64,000 nt of DNA from Marivita sp965656765 (GCF_965656765.1 NZ_CBFHLV010000008.1:11241-75240); one strand, 5' to 3'; numbered from the stretch's first letter, positions 51,076 to 60,362 are shown. The notes: generated by a model not told the origin, from the letters alone. Made by a program: numbers and translations.

Positions 51076-51768
51076 TCACCACGCCATTTCCGAAGGCTCA
51101 TTTCTCGGCGCTGGCTGGTGTAGAGGGTTGGCCGGGTTGATGAAAATGCCCAAGGACAAAAGCGCGAATATGCACTCGTACACCTCCCACCGACGGGACT
51201 CGTCCAAAGTGGGTATGATCAGCGTTACGACAAGAGCAAACGCAGCATGATGCAGCCGGGGCACCGGGATCACCATCGCGTTGGTTACCGATTTCACCCA
51301 ATCCAGCTTACGCCACATCACAGGCAGGATCAGCAGATAGCTAAGAATAATATACGACAATACGGGCCCGAACAGCAGTTCATCCAGCTTTACGTCGCCG
51401 ATCACCAAATTGTGGAACGTGAATTCCTGTTGATCGTTGTTTTCCTGAAAATATTCGGGGCTTTCGAACCCAATGATCCGCTGGCCCCACGAAATCTCTT
51501 CTCCGCCGGCCCATATGTATGCCAGGCCGTAGATCACCCCAAGAATGATGGCCATCCGGCTTAATGTGGTTCGCGCAGGCAGTACCCGCATCCAAAGCAC
51601 GATACCGGCACAGGCCAAGAGGATTGCCGTGGCGTTTTCGATCAGGGAATCCTCTGCCCCGAAGAAGATAAAGAAAATTTCTTTAGAAATCCCCGACGCA
51701 ATAAATGCGGCGACAAGAACGCACGCGCCAAGGCTCAAAAATATGTAATCAACAATCTGACGCGACAC
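51076..51768 (-). CDS. Conserved membrane protein with EEISWGQR motif
   Basis: 230 aa with about 7 predicted transmembrane helices. A conspicuous polar segment GGEEISWGQRIIGFESPEYF followed by EFTFHNL lies between helices 3 and 4, looking like a conserved catalytic or binding loop, with a second acidic loop (PTLDESRRWEVYE). I recognise this as a recurrent uncharacterised bacterial membrane family but cannot name a function. Confidence 0.7.
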   Translation of the reverse strand: MSRQIVDYIFLSLGACVLVAAFIASGISKEIFFIFFGAEDSLIENATAILLACAGIVLWMRVLPARTTLSRMAIILGVIYGLAYIWAGGEEISWGQRIIGFESPEYFQENNDQQEFTFHNLVIGDVKLDELLFGPVLSYIILSYLLILPVMWRKLDWVKSVTNAMVIPVPRLHHAAFALVVTLIIPTLDESRRWEVYECIFALLSLGIFINPANPLHQPAPRNEPSEMAW

Positions 51769-51989
51769 AGTGGAAAATATCCTGAGTGATGGTTGGGCAA
51801 CTTTACTTCAAGTTGAACGTTGTGGTGGGCAAAGCGTTCCCAAAGTAAGAGAATTTTTACTCTTTTGCTCCAAAAAACATCATGCTCAGGCACCAAAGAT
51901 GCTCTGTCGATCAAATAGTGGAAATCCAAGCCGCAATGTACTATGTGTTGCGCCGAACTAGTATGCTCGTACCTTATGGAGGCTGCGCC

Positions 51990-52682
51990 ATGACGGACAC
52001 ATCCCGCGATATCGCAACTGAATTGCTTGATGCGGCGCTGATGCACGTGCCCTTTGATGGATGGTCGGATACCGCGTTCCGTGCGGCAATAGAAGAACTG
52101 GATATCTCGCCAACCGTGGCAAAGGGACTGTTTCCTCGGGGCGCAATTGATCTTGCAACGGCATTTCATCGGCGCGGTGATGATGTGATGCTGCAAGCGC
52201 TGCGCGATCACGACCTGTCTGGCATGCGCTTTCGTGACCAGGTTGCCCAAGCAGTGCGTCTCCGGCTCGAAACGGTCGAGGACAAAGAAGCGGTGCGTAG
52301 GGGGGTCACTTTGTTTGCTTTGCCGATGCATGCCGCAGAAGGCGCGAAACTGATCTGGGGCACTGCCGACCACATCTGGACGGCGCTGGGCGACACATCG
52401 GACGACATCAACTGGTACACTAAGCGTGTGACCCTGTCGGGGGTTTACTCATCGACCGTGCTGTACTGGCTTGGAGACGATTCGCTTGATAACCAGGCGA
52501 CATGGGCGTTCCTTGAACGGCGCATAGACGATGTCATGCAAGTGGAGCAGGTCAAGGCGCAGGTCCGCAAGGCGCCTGGTCTTGGAAAGTTGATCAAGGG
52601 CGCGGATGCTTTCCTGACGCGGGTCAAACCTCCCAAGACGCGGCGGACGGATCTTCCCGGTGGATGGACCGTGCCGCGCTGA
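51990..52682 (+). CDS. coq9: COQ9 family ubiquinone biosynthesis protein
   Basis: 230 aa. Helical protein with TetR-like fold related to COQ9, a lipid-binding partner of the Coq7 hydroxylase. Segments: LLDAALMHVPFDGWSD, LFPRGAIDLATAFHRRGD, the C-terminal WYTKRVTLSGVYSSTVLYWLGDDS and TWAFLERRIDDVM are family-typical. Start 51990 has TGGAGG 6 nt upstream; a longer frame to 51882 was rejected. Adjacent rpsU and an RNase T2 gene. Confidence 0.92.
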   Translation: MTDTSRDIATELLDAALMHVPFDGWSDTAFRAAIEELDISPTVAKGLFPRGAIDLATAFHRRGDDVMLQALRDHDLSGMRFRDQVAQAVRLRLETVEDKEAVRRGVTLFALPMHAAEGAKLIWGTADHIWTALGDTSDDINWYTKRVTLSGVYSSTVLYWLGDDSLDNQATWAFLERRIDDVMQVEQVKAQVRKAPGLGKLIKGADAFLTRVKPPKTRRTDLPGGWTVPR

Positions 52683-52684
52683 CG

Positions 52685-53323
52685 CTAGCGGATTGGTTCA
52701 AACAAGGCATCCGTTGCGGTACAATCGCGCACAACATCCCGGCCACATGGGACTGGCTCCAGCGATTTGGATAGGCAAATCCGGGCCTCTTGGATGCGTC
52801 CGTCTTTGCAGGTGATCGTGATCATGTCTGGTTCAAGCTGAGGGTTCGCTTTCAGGAACGCCTCTTCGACAACCGACGCAGGCAACTTGACTGCCTTGTC
52901 CAGTTTGCGAAAGATTTCAGGTCGGGTCACTTTGGCGTAAGCCTCTCTGGACAAGGCATAATACTTCGGTGCCGAAAGACCCGAGCATACACCGTGCTTG
53001 TTCCACTGATGCCACGCTAAGCCAGACGTGCCCATAACGTCCGCCATGTCGCGAGTCATCGCGCGCGATGGGTTGCGTTCCACAGTCGGACAAAAGGACG
53101 GCCAGCCGCGATGGTATTGCGGCCAAAGCCCGTGCATCACCCACCCGAAATCCGCATCCGTATCGCATTGCGGCGACTGGCGCGCATCACCTTCGATCGC
53201 GCACCATGTCGGTGACCAGCTCAAAGAGAGGACATAATAATCGAACTCTCCTGATCGTTCTCCCTTGGCCCAAGCCAAAGAACCCATCATTAAACCCAAT
53301 AAAGCCAGCACCAATACCCGCAT
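52685..53323 (-). CDS. Ribonuclease T2 family protein, exported
   Basis: 212 aa. Signal peptide MRVLVLALLGLMMGSLAWA. Both catalytic segments are intact: CAS1 FGWVMHGLWPQ and CAS2 WHQWNKHGVCSG, with conserved cysteines for disulfides. It degrades RNA in the periplasm or outside the cell for nutrient scavenging. Convergent with COQ9 (2-nt gap) and divergent from the TrcR gene. Confidence 0.93.
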   Translation of the reverse strand: MRVLVLALLGLMMGSLAWAKGERSGEFDYYVLSLSWSPTWCAIEGDARQSPQCDTDADFGWVMHGLWPQYHRGWPSFCPTVERNPSRAMTRDMADVMGTSGLAWHQWNKHGVCSGLSAPKYYALSREAYAKVTRPEIFRKLDKAVKLPASVVEEAFLKANPQLEPDMITITCKDGRIQEARICLSKSLEPVPCGRDVVRDCTATDALFEPIR

Positions 53324-53457
53324 TACCTCTTCCCTCTTTTGCCTTGCGCGACTATAAGCCCGCCAAGTTCCCTGACAATGGAAACCCGTCCCGGCCGACC
53401 CGGGACCTCCCGGAGACTTCCGGGAGCGCGAAAAAGCTATGCGTAAGGAGACGCGAG

Positions 53458-54222
53458 ATGGGCAAACCGATTATGGCAAAAGCCACCGCCGTCTGGCTGG
53501 TGGACAACACGACGCTGACGTTCAAGCAGATCGCCGATTTCACGGGCATGCACGAGCTTGAGGTTCAGGGCATCGCAGATGGAGATGTCGCTGCCGGCGT
53601 CAAGGGTTTTGACCCGATCGCCAACAACCAGCTGGACGCTGAAGAGATCAAAAAGGCCGAAGAGAGCCCGGCGTACACGCTCAAGCTCAAGCATTACGCC
53701 GCAGCGCTGGGCGAAGAAAAACGCCGTGGACCGCGCTATACGCCGCTTTCCAAACGTCAGGACCGTCCGGCGTCGATCCTCTGGCTGGTCAAGTTCCATC
53801 CAGAACTCAGCGATGGGCAGATTTCAAAACTGGTTGGTACCACGAAGCCGACCATTCAGGCGATCCGCGAACGGACCCACTGGAACATCAACAACATCCA
53901 GCCAATCGATCCCGTCGCACTTGGCCTTTGTAAACAGTCCGAACTGGACGCAGCCGTCGCCAAAGCCGCAAAAAAGCAAGAAGCCGTGATGACCGATGAT
54001 GAGCGTCGCAAACTTGTTTCGACCGAACAGAGCCTCGAGATGGATTCCGAACCGCGCCTGCCGTCGGCCATTGAAGGTCTAGAGAGCTTCAGCCTGTCTG
54101 GATCGTCCGATGACGAAGAAGAGACCGGGAAGAATGAAAACTATGCTGACGCGGACAGCTTCTTTAATCTGCCCGATGGCACCCATGATGATGACGATGA
54201 AGACAACGGCTCCAAGAACTGA
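53458..54222 (+). CDS. trcR: Cell cycle transcriptional regulator TrcR (DUF1013)
   Basis: 254 aa alphaproteobacterial protein; known members influence the CtrA cell-cycle network. Visible: the N-terminal helix-turn-helix-like region TAVWLVDNTTLTFKQIADFTGMHELEVQGIAD, a second HTH-like VKFHPELSDGQISKLVGTTKPTIQAIRERTHWN, and an acidic tail (DDDDEDNG). AAGGAG at 53445-53450 decides the ATG at 53458. Followed by a strong terminator. Confidence 0.92.
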   Translation: MGKPIMAKATAVWLVDNTTLTFKQIADFTGMHELEVQGIADGDVAAGVKGFDPIANNQLDAEEIKKAEESPAYTLKLKHYAAALGEEKRRGPRYTPLSKRQDRPASILWLVKFHPELSDGQISKLVGTTKPTIQAIRERTHWNINNIQPIDPVALGLCKQSELDAAVAKAAKKQEAVMTDDERRKLVSTEQSLEMDSEPRLPSAIEGLESFSLSGSSDDEEETGKNENYADADSFFNLPDGTHDDDDEDNGSKN

Positions 54223-54244
54223 TCGTCGCGTTTGACCAATCAGA

Positions 54245-54276
54245 AACCCGGCCCGCACTGCGGAGCCGGGTTTTTT
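54245..54276 (+). terminator. Rho-independent terminator of trcR
   Basis: Stem AACCCGGC / GCCGGGTT (54245-54272) with inner CCGCA/TGCGG pairing, followed by TTTTTT. Strong. Confidence 0.92.
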
Positions 54277-54282
54277 CATGCC

Positions 54283-54666
54283 CTAAGACGTCTTGCGCAT
54301 TTCCTTGGGCGCGCCGGTCGCCATGTCGGTGCCCATGTACGCTTGACCGTCCTCTTTCCAGCCAGCAAAGCCGCCGGCCATATGCGCGATGCGGTCTTCG
54401 CCATGCGCAAGGCAAAGCTTGGCCACGCGCGCTGAACGGACACCTGATCCGCAATGAAATACAATCTGTTTTTTGGATTGATCCGGCATGTGGTTGGGCT
54501 CGAACGCCTGCATAGGGGCGAGCAAGGCTCCGTTTATCCGCTCAAGCCCAAATTCCTGCGGGGTACGAACGTCAATTAGAACAATTTTATCCTCAGCAAA
54601 GGCCGCGGCCACCTCTGCAGGTGTCCAATGTTCAAGCGTTCCGTTTTCTGTTTGTTCGATATCCAT
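54283..54666 (-). CDS. Rhodanese-like sulfurtransferase domain protein
   Basis: 127 aa single rhodanese domain. ILIDVRTPQEFGLERINGA-type N-terminal CH2A/B motif and active-site loop HCGSGVRSARVA with the catalytic cysteine. Start 54666 chosen over 54681 by family fit. It would transfer sulfane sulfur between thiols; possibly relevant to the SqrR-like regulator at 41 kb but far from it. Terminator of the convergent trcR lies in the short gap. Confidence 0.9.
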   Translation of the reverse strand: MDIEQTENGTLEHWTPAEVAAAFAEDKIVLIDVRTPQEFGLERINGALLAPMQAFEPNHMPDQSKKQIVFHCGSGVRSARVAKLCLAHGEDRIAHMAGGFAGWKEDGQAYMGTDMATGAPKEMRKTS

Positions 54667-54810
54667 GCGTGCCTCCAGCAACCGATTCAGCGATATTTAA
54701 ACTCGCTTTTGTCATCTCTAACGTATGACACACAGAGATTCACGCTAAGATGGGACACTCTCGGTAACTGGCGGCTGGTCAACAGCATTCAACTGAGTCA
54801 AAGGCAATAT

Positions 54811-55542
54811 CTAGGCCGTCTTGGCAACCTTGTTCGACCGATTGGACACTGCGGTCATAAGGGCCTCGACCTCGAACTTTTTCAATACCGGCCGCGCGAC
54901 TTGCGTATGGCTCACGGTGCCAAGTTTCAGGTCGTCAGCCGCATCCCAATTCTGGGTATGGGTGGCCTCATCGGCTTCGTTGTTTTCCACAAACAGGCTC
55001 TCGGCCGTAACACCGTTTGCCTTTAGAATGTGATGATCACTCAACAAAATCTGGTAGTATTCAAGATATAACGCCAAAGGCATCACCGCCTCTGCGCCAA
55101 GCCCAATAAAGTCTTTGGCAACCGCCAAAACCTCGGACGCATCGAACATCAATTCTGCCATCGGGCTCGAGATCATGATCCGCTGCTCTGGGGAGACCAG
55201 CAAGGGTCTCGACGCGCCTAAGAAGCCATCAGGCAGGCGGATTGGTTTGAGATGTGGTTGCTCTGCCAGCCTCGTGTAGGGCATCGTGATCTTGCGCATA
55301 CGTACAATCGGCTGTGCCCCTGCATCTGCCGTCATGACAAGATCGCCAGCCCGGAGGTCTTGAATGCGCGTCTGACCTGCTGCAGTTTCAATCCATGTTC
55401 GTGCGACGAACGCTGACGCCGCCGATATATCTGGGATTGCCGAGGCACTGACGGCATTGTCCGTCTGACGCAACAGCGCTGCGCTGTATAAAGCGCCGTT
55501 CGCCGAGGTGGTGTTGCTTTGAATGCGTAGGTTATTCGCCAT
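54811..55542 (-). CDS. Hint (hedgehog/intein) domain protein
   Basis: 243 aa. The domain begins about residue 45: SAFVARTWIETAAGQTRIQDLRAGDLVMTADAGAQPIVRMRKITM, the start of a bacterial Hint_2 module, followed by LLVSPEQRIMI and a region with DHHILKANGVTAESLF. No obvious secreted extein or repeats in the rest. The cysteine expected at the splice junction is not at the domain start (Ala-Arg-Thr-Trp). Typical of Rhodobacterales; function unknown. Confidence 0.78.
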   Translation of the reverse strand: MANNLRIQSNTTSANGALYSAALLRQTDNAVSASAIPDISAASAFVARTWIETAAGQTRIQDLRAGDLVMTADAGAQPIVRMRKITMPYTRLAEQPHLKPIRLPDGFLGASRPLLVSPEQRIMISSPMAELMFDASEVLAVAKDFIGLGAEAVMPLALYLEYYQILLSDHHILKANGVTAESLFVENNEADEATHTQNWDAADDLKLGTVSHTQVARPVLKKFEVEALMTAVSNRSNKVAKTA

Positions 55543-55636
55543 AGGTGTCACACGCCGCCTGTTCCAACTTGAGGTACAACAGTGCTGCAAGGGTCGTGCC
55601 AACTCAGACGGCGTTGGGCAAAAAATTATGTCGACT

Positions 55637-56230
55637 TTATATTGGCTTACGCGCGTTCATCGCTGCTGTGATCGTGCCTTCGTCAAGGTAATCAAGCTCA
55701 CCGCCAATCGGTACGCCTTGCGCCAGCGATGTCATGGTCACGCGCCCTTCAAGCTGATCGGCTATGTAATGCGCGGTGGTTTGCCCATCGATCGTGGCGT
55801 TCAAAGCAAGGATCACTTCTGTGATTTCTTCGCTGTCGACACGCGAAGATAGCTTGGGAATACGCAACTCTTCTGGCCCAACCTGATCCAGGGCAGACAG
55901 CGTGCCGCCCAGAACATGATACCGGCCTTTGAACACCCCCGCACGTTCCATCGCCCAAAGGTCAGAGACGTCCTCGACCACGCAAAGCAGACCGTTGTTG
56001 CGTTCATTGTCTTGACAGATGTCGCAAATATCCTGCGTGCCGACATTGCCGCAGTTTAGACACTCGCGCGCGTCTTGCGCGACCCGGGTCATCAATTCGG
56101 CCAGTGGTCCCAACAGCAGCCCACGCTTGCGGATCATGTGAAGCACAGCACGACGCGCCGACCGGGGTCCAAGACCCGGCAGCCGCGCCATAATCGCAAT
56201 AAGCGCCTCTATGTCGCCGCCGTCACGCAT
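55637..56230 (-). CDS. recR: Recombination mediator RecR
   Basis: 197 aa. HhH region LPGLGPRSARRAVLHMI, zinc finger CLNCGNVGTQDICDIC, Toprim VVEDVSDLWAMERAGVFKGRYHVLGG. Loads RecA at gaps with RecO. Last gene of a dnaX-ybaB-recR block, with 50 nt from ybaB. Confidence 0.95.
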   Translation of the reverse strand: MRDGGDIEALIAIMARLPGLGPRSARRAVLHMIRKRGLLLGPLAELMTRVAQDARECLNCGNVGTQDICDICQDNERNNGLLCVVEDVSDLWAMERAGVFKGRYHVLGGTLSALDQVGPEELRIPKLSSRVDSEEITEVILALNATIDGQTTAHYIADQLEGRVTMTSLAQGVPIGGELDYLDEGTITAAMNARKPI

Positions 56231-56280
56231 GTGTCAGGTCCAACCGTTCGCGAAGGGAGTGTGTGTGTCCACACCTAAGA

Positions 56281-56625
56281 TCAAAACGGCAGGTTCATCC
56301 CCGGCGGTAGGCCCAGACCTTCGGTCAGCTTGGACATTTCTTCTTGCGCCTTGGCCTGTGCCTTTTGCTGCGCGTCCTTGATCGCAGCGAGGATCAGGTC
56401 TTCGACCACTTCCTTGTCATCACCATTAAAGATCGACGGGTCGATATCCAGGGCGGTCAGCTCACCCTTAGCTGTTGCCGTTGCTTTGACGAGACCCGCG
56501 CCGCTTTCGCCGGTGACGGTCATATTGGCCATCTCTTCCTGCATCTCGGCCATCTTGCCCTGCATTTCCTGCGCGGCTTTCATCATCTTGGCCATATCGC
56601 CCATTTGGCCCAAACCCTTGAACAT
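56281..56625 (-). CDS. ybaB: YbaB/EbfC nucleoid-associated protein
   Basis: 114 aa. MFKGLGQMGDMAKMMKAAQEMQGKMAEMQEE-type N-terminal helix (residues 5-30) followed by GAGLVKATATAKGELTALDIDP and a C-terminal helix ending GLGLPPGMNLPF. Binds DNA as a dimer; conserved next to recR and dnaX. Confidence 0.93.
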   Translation of the reverse strand: MFKGLGQMGDMAKMMKAAQEMQGKMAEMQEEMANMTVTGESGAGLVKATATAKGELTALDIDPSIFNGDDKEVVEDLILAAIKDAQQKAQAKAQEEMSKLTEGLGLPPGMNLPF

Positions 56626-56640
56626 AAGTCTCTCCGTAGG

Positions 56641-57024
56641 TCAGCGCCCCTTAAGCGGTGGCGCGGTGTAAAAGATCATCCCTACACATATTGCAGCGAT
56701 GATGCCGATGAACAAGGCAGGCGACCCGACGCAACCTTCCGCCATCGCCAATTTTCGCGAGGCCGGGGCCAGCATTGTTAGAAAGGTGACAAAGGCCGTC
56801 CAGCCAAGTACCGCCGCAAGTGACCCCCACTGGCTTTTGAACCGGATGGCAGCGACTGTGCCCAACATCAGAATCAACGCAGCAGGGGAGGATGCAAGAA
56901 ACACCGCCTCCTGAACCGCACTTACCGGTGCGCCATCCCAATCTGGGCGTTGCAGCGCGCAATCCTGAGCCAATGCCATGCCGGGCATCAGCGACAGGAT
57001 CAGTCCTCCTCGAACGGGTCCCAT
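56641..57024 (-). CDS. Small membrane protein
   Basis: 127 aa. An N-terminal signal-like stretch (GLILSLMPGMALAQ) with mature DCALQRPDWDGAP, then three hydrophobic helices. Overlaps the end of dnaX by 25 nt and lies 15 nt before ybaB, so likely co-transcribed. No family recognised; the start at 57024 is uncertain. Confidence 0.6.
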   Translation of the reverse strand: MGPVRGGLILSLMPGMALAQDCALQRPDWDGAPVSAVQEAVFLASSPAALILMLGTVAAIRFKSQWGSLAAVLGWTAFVTFLTMLAPASRKLAMAEGCVGSPALFIGIIAAICVGMIFYTAPPLKGR

Positions 57025-58754
57025 TCATCTTCCACTTCGGGCAGCGCTTCTGCTTCTGCTTCAGCCGCCAGTTGGTCGGGGGTGCGCACCTCTTCTATTG
57101 CCGCGCCGGGAAAGGCCGCCAAGACGGCTTTGACCAATGGGTGTTCTGCGGCTTCGGCCTTGATCGCCATGTCTGCTGCATCGCGGGTTTCAACGATTGT
57201 CGACGCCTTTGATCCGTTGACCAGTGTGACCGCCCAACGGTTACCTGTCCAACGCTGCAACGTCCCGCCAAGACGCTGTGCCAGATCGCTTGGTGCGTTG
57301 TTGGTTGGTGTAAATTCGATCCGGCCGGGTTGATACGCAGCAAGACGCACGCAGCCCTCGACCTCGACCAAAAGCTTTACGTCGCGATTCGAACGGATCA
57401 ATTCAACCACATGTTCGAACGTGGGATAGCGGGCAAGCGCCTGTTCTGCGGCAACGGCAACCGCAGCTCCGCCATGAGATGCGTGCGGACCAGAAGACGG
57501 TGAATGATGGGTTGGGGCAGGGGAGCCGGCCGCGTGAGTCCGTGTCGCCCCGCCTGTGTTCATCCCGCCGCCAGACGGCGGAGGAGGGGGCGGTGGCGCA
57601 TCTTGCAACCGCTTTAGTAAGTCTTCGGGGCTGGGCAGCTCTGACACGTGGGTCATGCGAATGATCGCCATTTCGGCAGCCATCATCGCATTCGGCGCTT
57701 GGGCCACTTCGTCCAGCGCCTTGAGCAGCATTTGCCACAGCCGGGTCAAAGGACGCATTCCCAAGGCCTCGGCCATTTCCTGACCGCGTTGTCGTTCATC
57801 AGGGCTGATCGTCGGATCTTCGGCCGCTTCTGGCGTGATTTTGACCACGGAAATCCAATGTGTGATCTCAGCCAGATCGCGCAGCACTGCCATCGGGTCA
57901 GCACCATCCGCGTATTGCGCGCTTAATTCCGTCAACGCGCCCGCCGCATCCCCCCTCATCACCAGATCGAACAGGTCGAGAACGCGACCACGGTCGGCGA
58001 GGCCCAGCATCGCGCGGACCTGATCGGCGGTGGTTTCGCCCGCGCCGTGGCTGATCGCCTGATCCAAAAGCGATGTTGCATCTCGCGCCGAGCCCTCGGC
58101 AGCACGGGTGATCAAGGCCAGTGCATCGTCCGTGATCTCGGCAGATTCAGCACCTGCAATTCGACGCAGCAGGGCGATCATCATCTCGGGCTCAATGCGC
58201 CGCAGATCAAACCGCTGACAGCGCGACAGGACGGTGACCGGAACTTTGCGGATCTCGGTCGTGGCGAAGATAAACTTCACGTGCGCGGGTGGCTCTTCAA
58301 GCGTCTTTAAGAGCGCGTTGAAAGCGCTCGTCGACAGCATGTGAACTTCGTCGATTATGTAAATTTTGTAGCGCGCTGACGCCGCGCGATAGTGGACCGA
58401 ATCGATAATCTCGCGAATATCACCGACACCGGTGCGCGATGCGGCGTCCATCTCCATCACATCGACATGACGGCCTTCCATGATCGCGACGCAATGCTCG
58501 CACTGACCGCATGGATCGGTGGTCGGACCGCCGCTTCCATCGGTGCCAACACAGTTCAACCCCTTGGCAATGATCCGCGCCGTAGTGGTTTTGCCAATGC
58601 CGCGAATCCCGGTCATCACAAAGGCCTGCGCAATGCGGTCCGCCTCAAACGCGTTCTTGAGCGTGCGCACCATCGCCTCTTGTCCAACAAGATCGGCAAA
58701 GGTTTCGGGGCGATACTTGCGGGCAAGCACCTGATAAGGGGTCGCGTCGGTCAT
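57000..58754 (-). CDS. dnaX: DNA polymerase III tau/gamma subunit
   Basis: 584 aa clamp-loader subunit. Walker A GIRGIGKTTTARIIAKGLNC, zinc-binding Cys cluster CGQCEHC, Walker B region YKIYIIDEVHML, sensor FIFATTEIRKVP. A proline/glycine-rich linker near residue 385-420 leads to the tau-specific C-terminal domain. I saw no A-rich slippery sequence, so a frameshifted gamma form is not indicated. First gene of the dnaX-ybaB-recR block. Confidence 0.95.
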   Translation of the reverse strand: MTDATPYQVLARKYRPETFADLVGQEAMVRTLKNAFEADRIAQAFVMTGIRGIGKTTTARIIAKGLNCVGTDGSGGPTTDPCGQCEHCVAIMEGRHVDVMEMDAASRTGVGDIREIIDSVHYRAASARYKIYIIDEVHMLSTSAFNALLKTLEEPPAHVKFIFATTEIRKVPVTVLSRCQRFDLRRIEPEMMIALLRRIAGAESAEITDDALALITRAAEGSARDATSLLDQAISHGAGETTADQVRAMLGLADRGRVLDLFDLVMRGDAAGALTELSAQYADGADPMAVLRDLAEITHWISVVKITPEAAEDPTISPDERQRGQEMAEALGMRPLTRLWQMLLKALDEVAQAPNAMMAAEMAIIRMTHVSELPSPEDLLKRLQDAPPPPPPPSGGGMNTGGATRTHAAGSPAPTHHSPSSGPHASHGGAAVAVAAEQALARYPTFEHVVELIRSNRDVKLLVEVEGCVRLAAYQPGRIEFTPTNNAPSDLAQRLGGTLQRWTGNRWAVTLVNGSKASTIVETRDAADMAIKAEAAEHPLVKAVLAAFPGAAIEEVRTPDQLAAEAEAEALPEVEDEWDPFEED

Positions 58755-58830
58755 TCAGGTATCCTTGGTTCGACTTTGAACCTAAGCTGCACGCGGCCTA
58801 GCGTCCACCACTTGCCGCGCAAATTACAGA

Positions 58831-59724
58831 CTATCCGTTCCAGCGCACGGTCCCGGCCTCGGCCACATCATAGCCTTTGAGTGTCGCAGCATGTGCGACA
58901 AATTCAGATGTGCGTAGAAACTGAATGAAGCGCTGCATTGGTGGTTCGAAATACGCGCGACGGCTGACCAGCAGATCAAAGCGTTCTTTAATCAATGGCA
59001 CATAGCCGAGATGGTGTTGCGCAGCGAGCGCCTCAAGCCCGAATGTTGCATCCGATGCGCCAGATGCCACGTCAAGCACAGCATCCGCCTCGCTCCGTGC
59101 AACCGGACGCATTTGGATGGTCTCGGGCAGGATATCCGCCTCTTGCAGCAGATGGTCGAACAAACTGCGCGTTCCGGCCCCAACCTGTCGCGGTGTCATG
59201 CTGCGCCCGGCAAGATCAACCAGTGATGTGATTTGCGGTGCAAGCTCTGCACGTAAGACCAATCCGCGCTGCCGCGTGGCAAAGGCCAGCAACACCGCGT
59301 CGGAGCCTGAAAACGCAGCTTCGACCTCCGTGATATTCCACTCGGTACTGGCCGCATCGAACATGTGTAATCCAGCCGCCACACCTTCGCTGGCAGCAAA
59401 CCTGTCCAACCCGTCTTGCGAGCCGTCAAAAAACGTGGCGATTCCGCATTCCGACTGACGTAGGGCCCAGTCCAATAGCGGGTCGTGACTGCCCAGAAAG
59501 ACGGCGGGGCGCGCGCCCTCGGCCTGTACGGCACCCGTCTGACCCTTTTCGAGCCAACGGCGCACCGCCTTTTCGGGAAAAAGCAGTTTTCCCGTCACCT
59601 TGGAGCACGGCACAGCGCCGCTCGAGGCCAAATCATAGACCTTGCGTTCCTTGATCCGCAAAAGCGCGGCCAATTCTGGCACGGTCAGATACCGGTCTTC
59701 ATGGGATGTGTCAGTTTTCGCCAT
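58831..59724 (-). CDS. One-component regulator: excisionase-type HTH plus periplasmic-binding-like domain
   Basis: 297 aa. Residues 12-58 are an excisionase/MerR-like DNA-binding domain (YLTVPELAALLRIKERKVYDLASSGAVPCSKVTGKLLFPEKAVRRWLEKG). The rest is a type-2 binding-protein-like module with AVLLAFATRQRGLVLRAEL, RQVGAGTRSLFDHLL, DATFGLEALAAQHHL, resembling the sensor domain of molybdate-linked regulators. Divergent from trmO (start 59871). Targets and ligand unknown. Confidence 0.82.
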   Translation of the reverse strand: MAKTDTSHEDRYLTVPELAALLRIKERKVYDLASSGAVPCSKVTGKLLFPEKAVRRWLEKGQTGAVQAEGARPAVFLGSHDPLLDWALRQSECGIATFFDGSQDGLDRFAASEGVAAGLHMFDAASTEWNITEVEAAFSGSDAVLLAFATRQRGLVLRAELAPQITSLVDLAGRSMTPRQVGAGTRSLFDHLLQEADILPETIQMRPVARSEADAVLDVASGASDATFGLEALAAQHHLGYVPLIKERFDLLVSRRAYFEPPMQRFIQFLRTSEFVAHAATLKGYDVAEAGTVRWNG

Positions 59725-59870
59725 ATCGGCGCGACTATGTCCGACACTAGGTCGCGCGGCAAGACAGAGTGATGGTCGTTTTGCGGCATAATGCCTGAGT
59801 GCCCAAGTCTGGCTTTTATAGCCAAACCCTGCATTCTGGGCACACCGATATCAGCGCGCAGAGGTTAGAG

Positions 59871-60362
59871 ATGTCCCCAATGGACCGATACGATCCACGC
59901 GATGGAGAAATCGTCAACGACAAAACCCATTCGCCTGACGCAACGGTTCAGTTCATTGGTGTAATCCGAACACCTTACATCACCCGCGATATGTGTCCGC
60001 GTCAGGGGAAGCTAGACGGCCCTGACTGCGCGATCGAACTGTTGCCCGAATTTGTGCCCGCGTTGAAAGGGATCGAAAAGTACGAATTTCTCGATATTTT
60101 GTACTGGCTGCATCAATCTCGACGCGATTTACTGCAGCAAAGCCCCAAAAGCGACGGTATCACCACGGGTACCTTCGCATTGCGGTCTCCAGTGCGTCCA
60201 AACCCAATCGGCGTGTCCCGCGTTCGTTTGATCCGGCAAGAAGGGGCTAAGCTGGTCGTTAAGGGTCTGGATTGCCTTGATAAAACTCCTCTGATCGATA
60301 TCAAGCCAGAACGATGCGGGTACACAGTGCAGGCCCCAGACAAAGTGGCTGATGTAACCTGA
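59871..60362 (+). CDS. trmO: tRNA (N6-threonylcarbamoyladenosine37-N6)-methyltransferase TrmO-like
   Basis: 163 aa. Family markers: FIGVIRTPYITRDMCPRQG, YWLHQSRRDLLQQSP and the SAM-linked GITTGTFALRSPVRPNPIGVSRVRLI, with LDKTPLIDIKPE at the end. Adds a methyl to t6A37 in tRNA in known members; some archaeal/bacterial relatives differ. Start 59871 has GAGG about 7 nt upstream; a longer frame from 59799 was rejected. Confidence 0.9.
   Translation: MSPMDRYDPRDGEIVNDKTHSPDATVQFIGVIRTPYITRDMCPRQGKLDGPDCAIELLPEFVPALKGIEKYEFLDILYWLHQSRRDLLQQSPKSDGITTGTFALRSPVRPNPIGVSRVRLIRQEGAKLVVKGLDCLDKTPLIDIKPERCGYTVQAPDKVADVT

Noticed and set aside
57000..58754. Programmed frameshift in dnaX to make gamma
   Set aside because: No A-run slippery site seen in the linker region.
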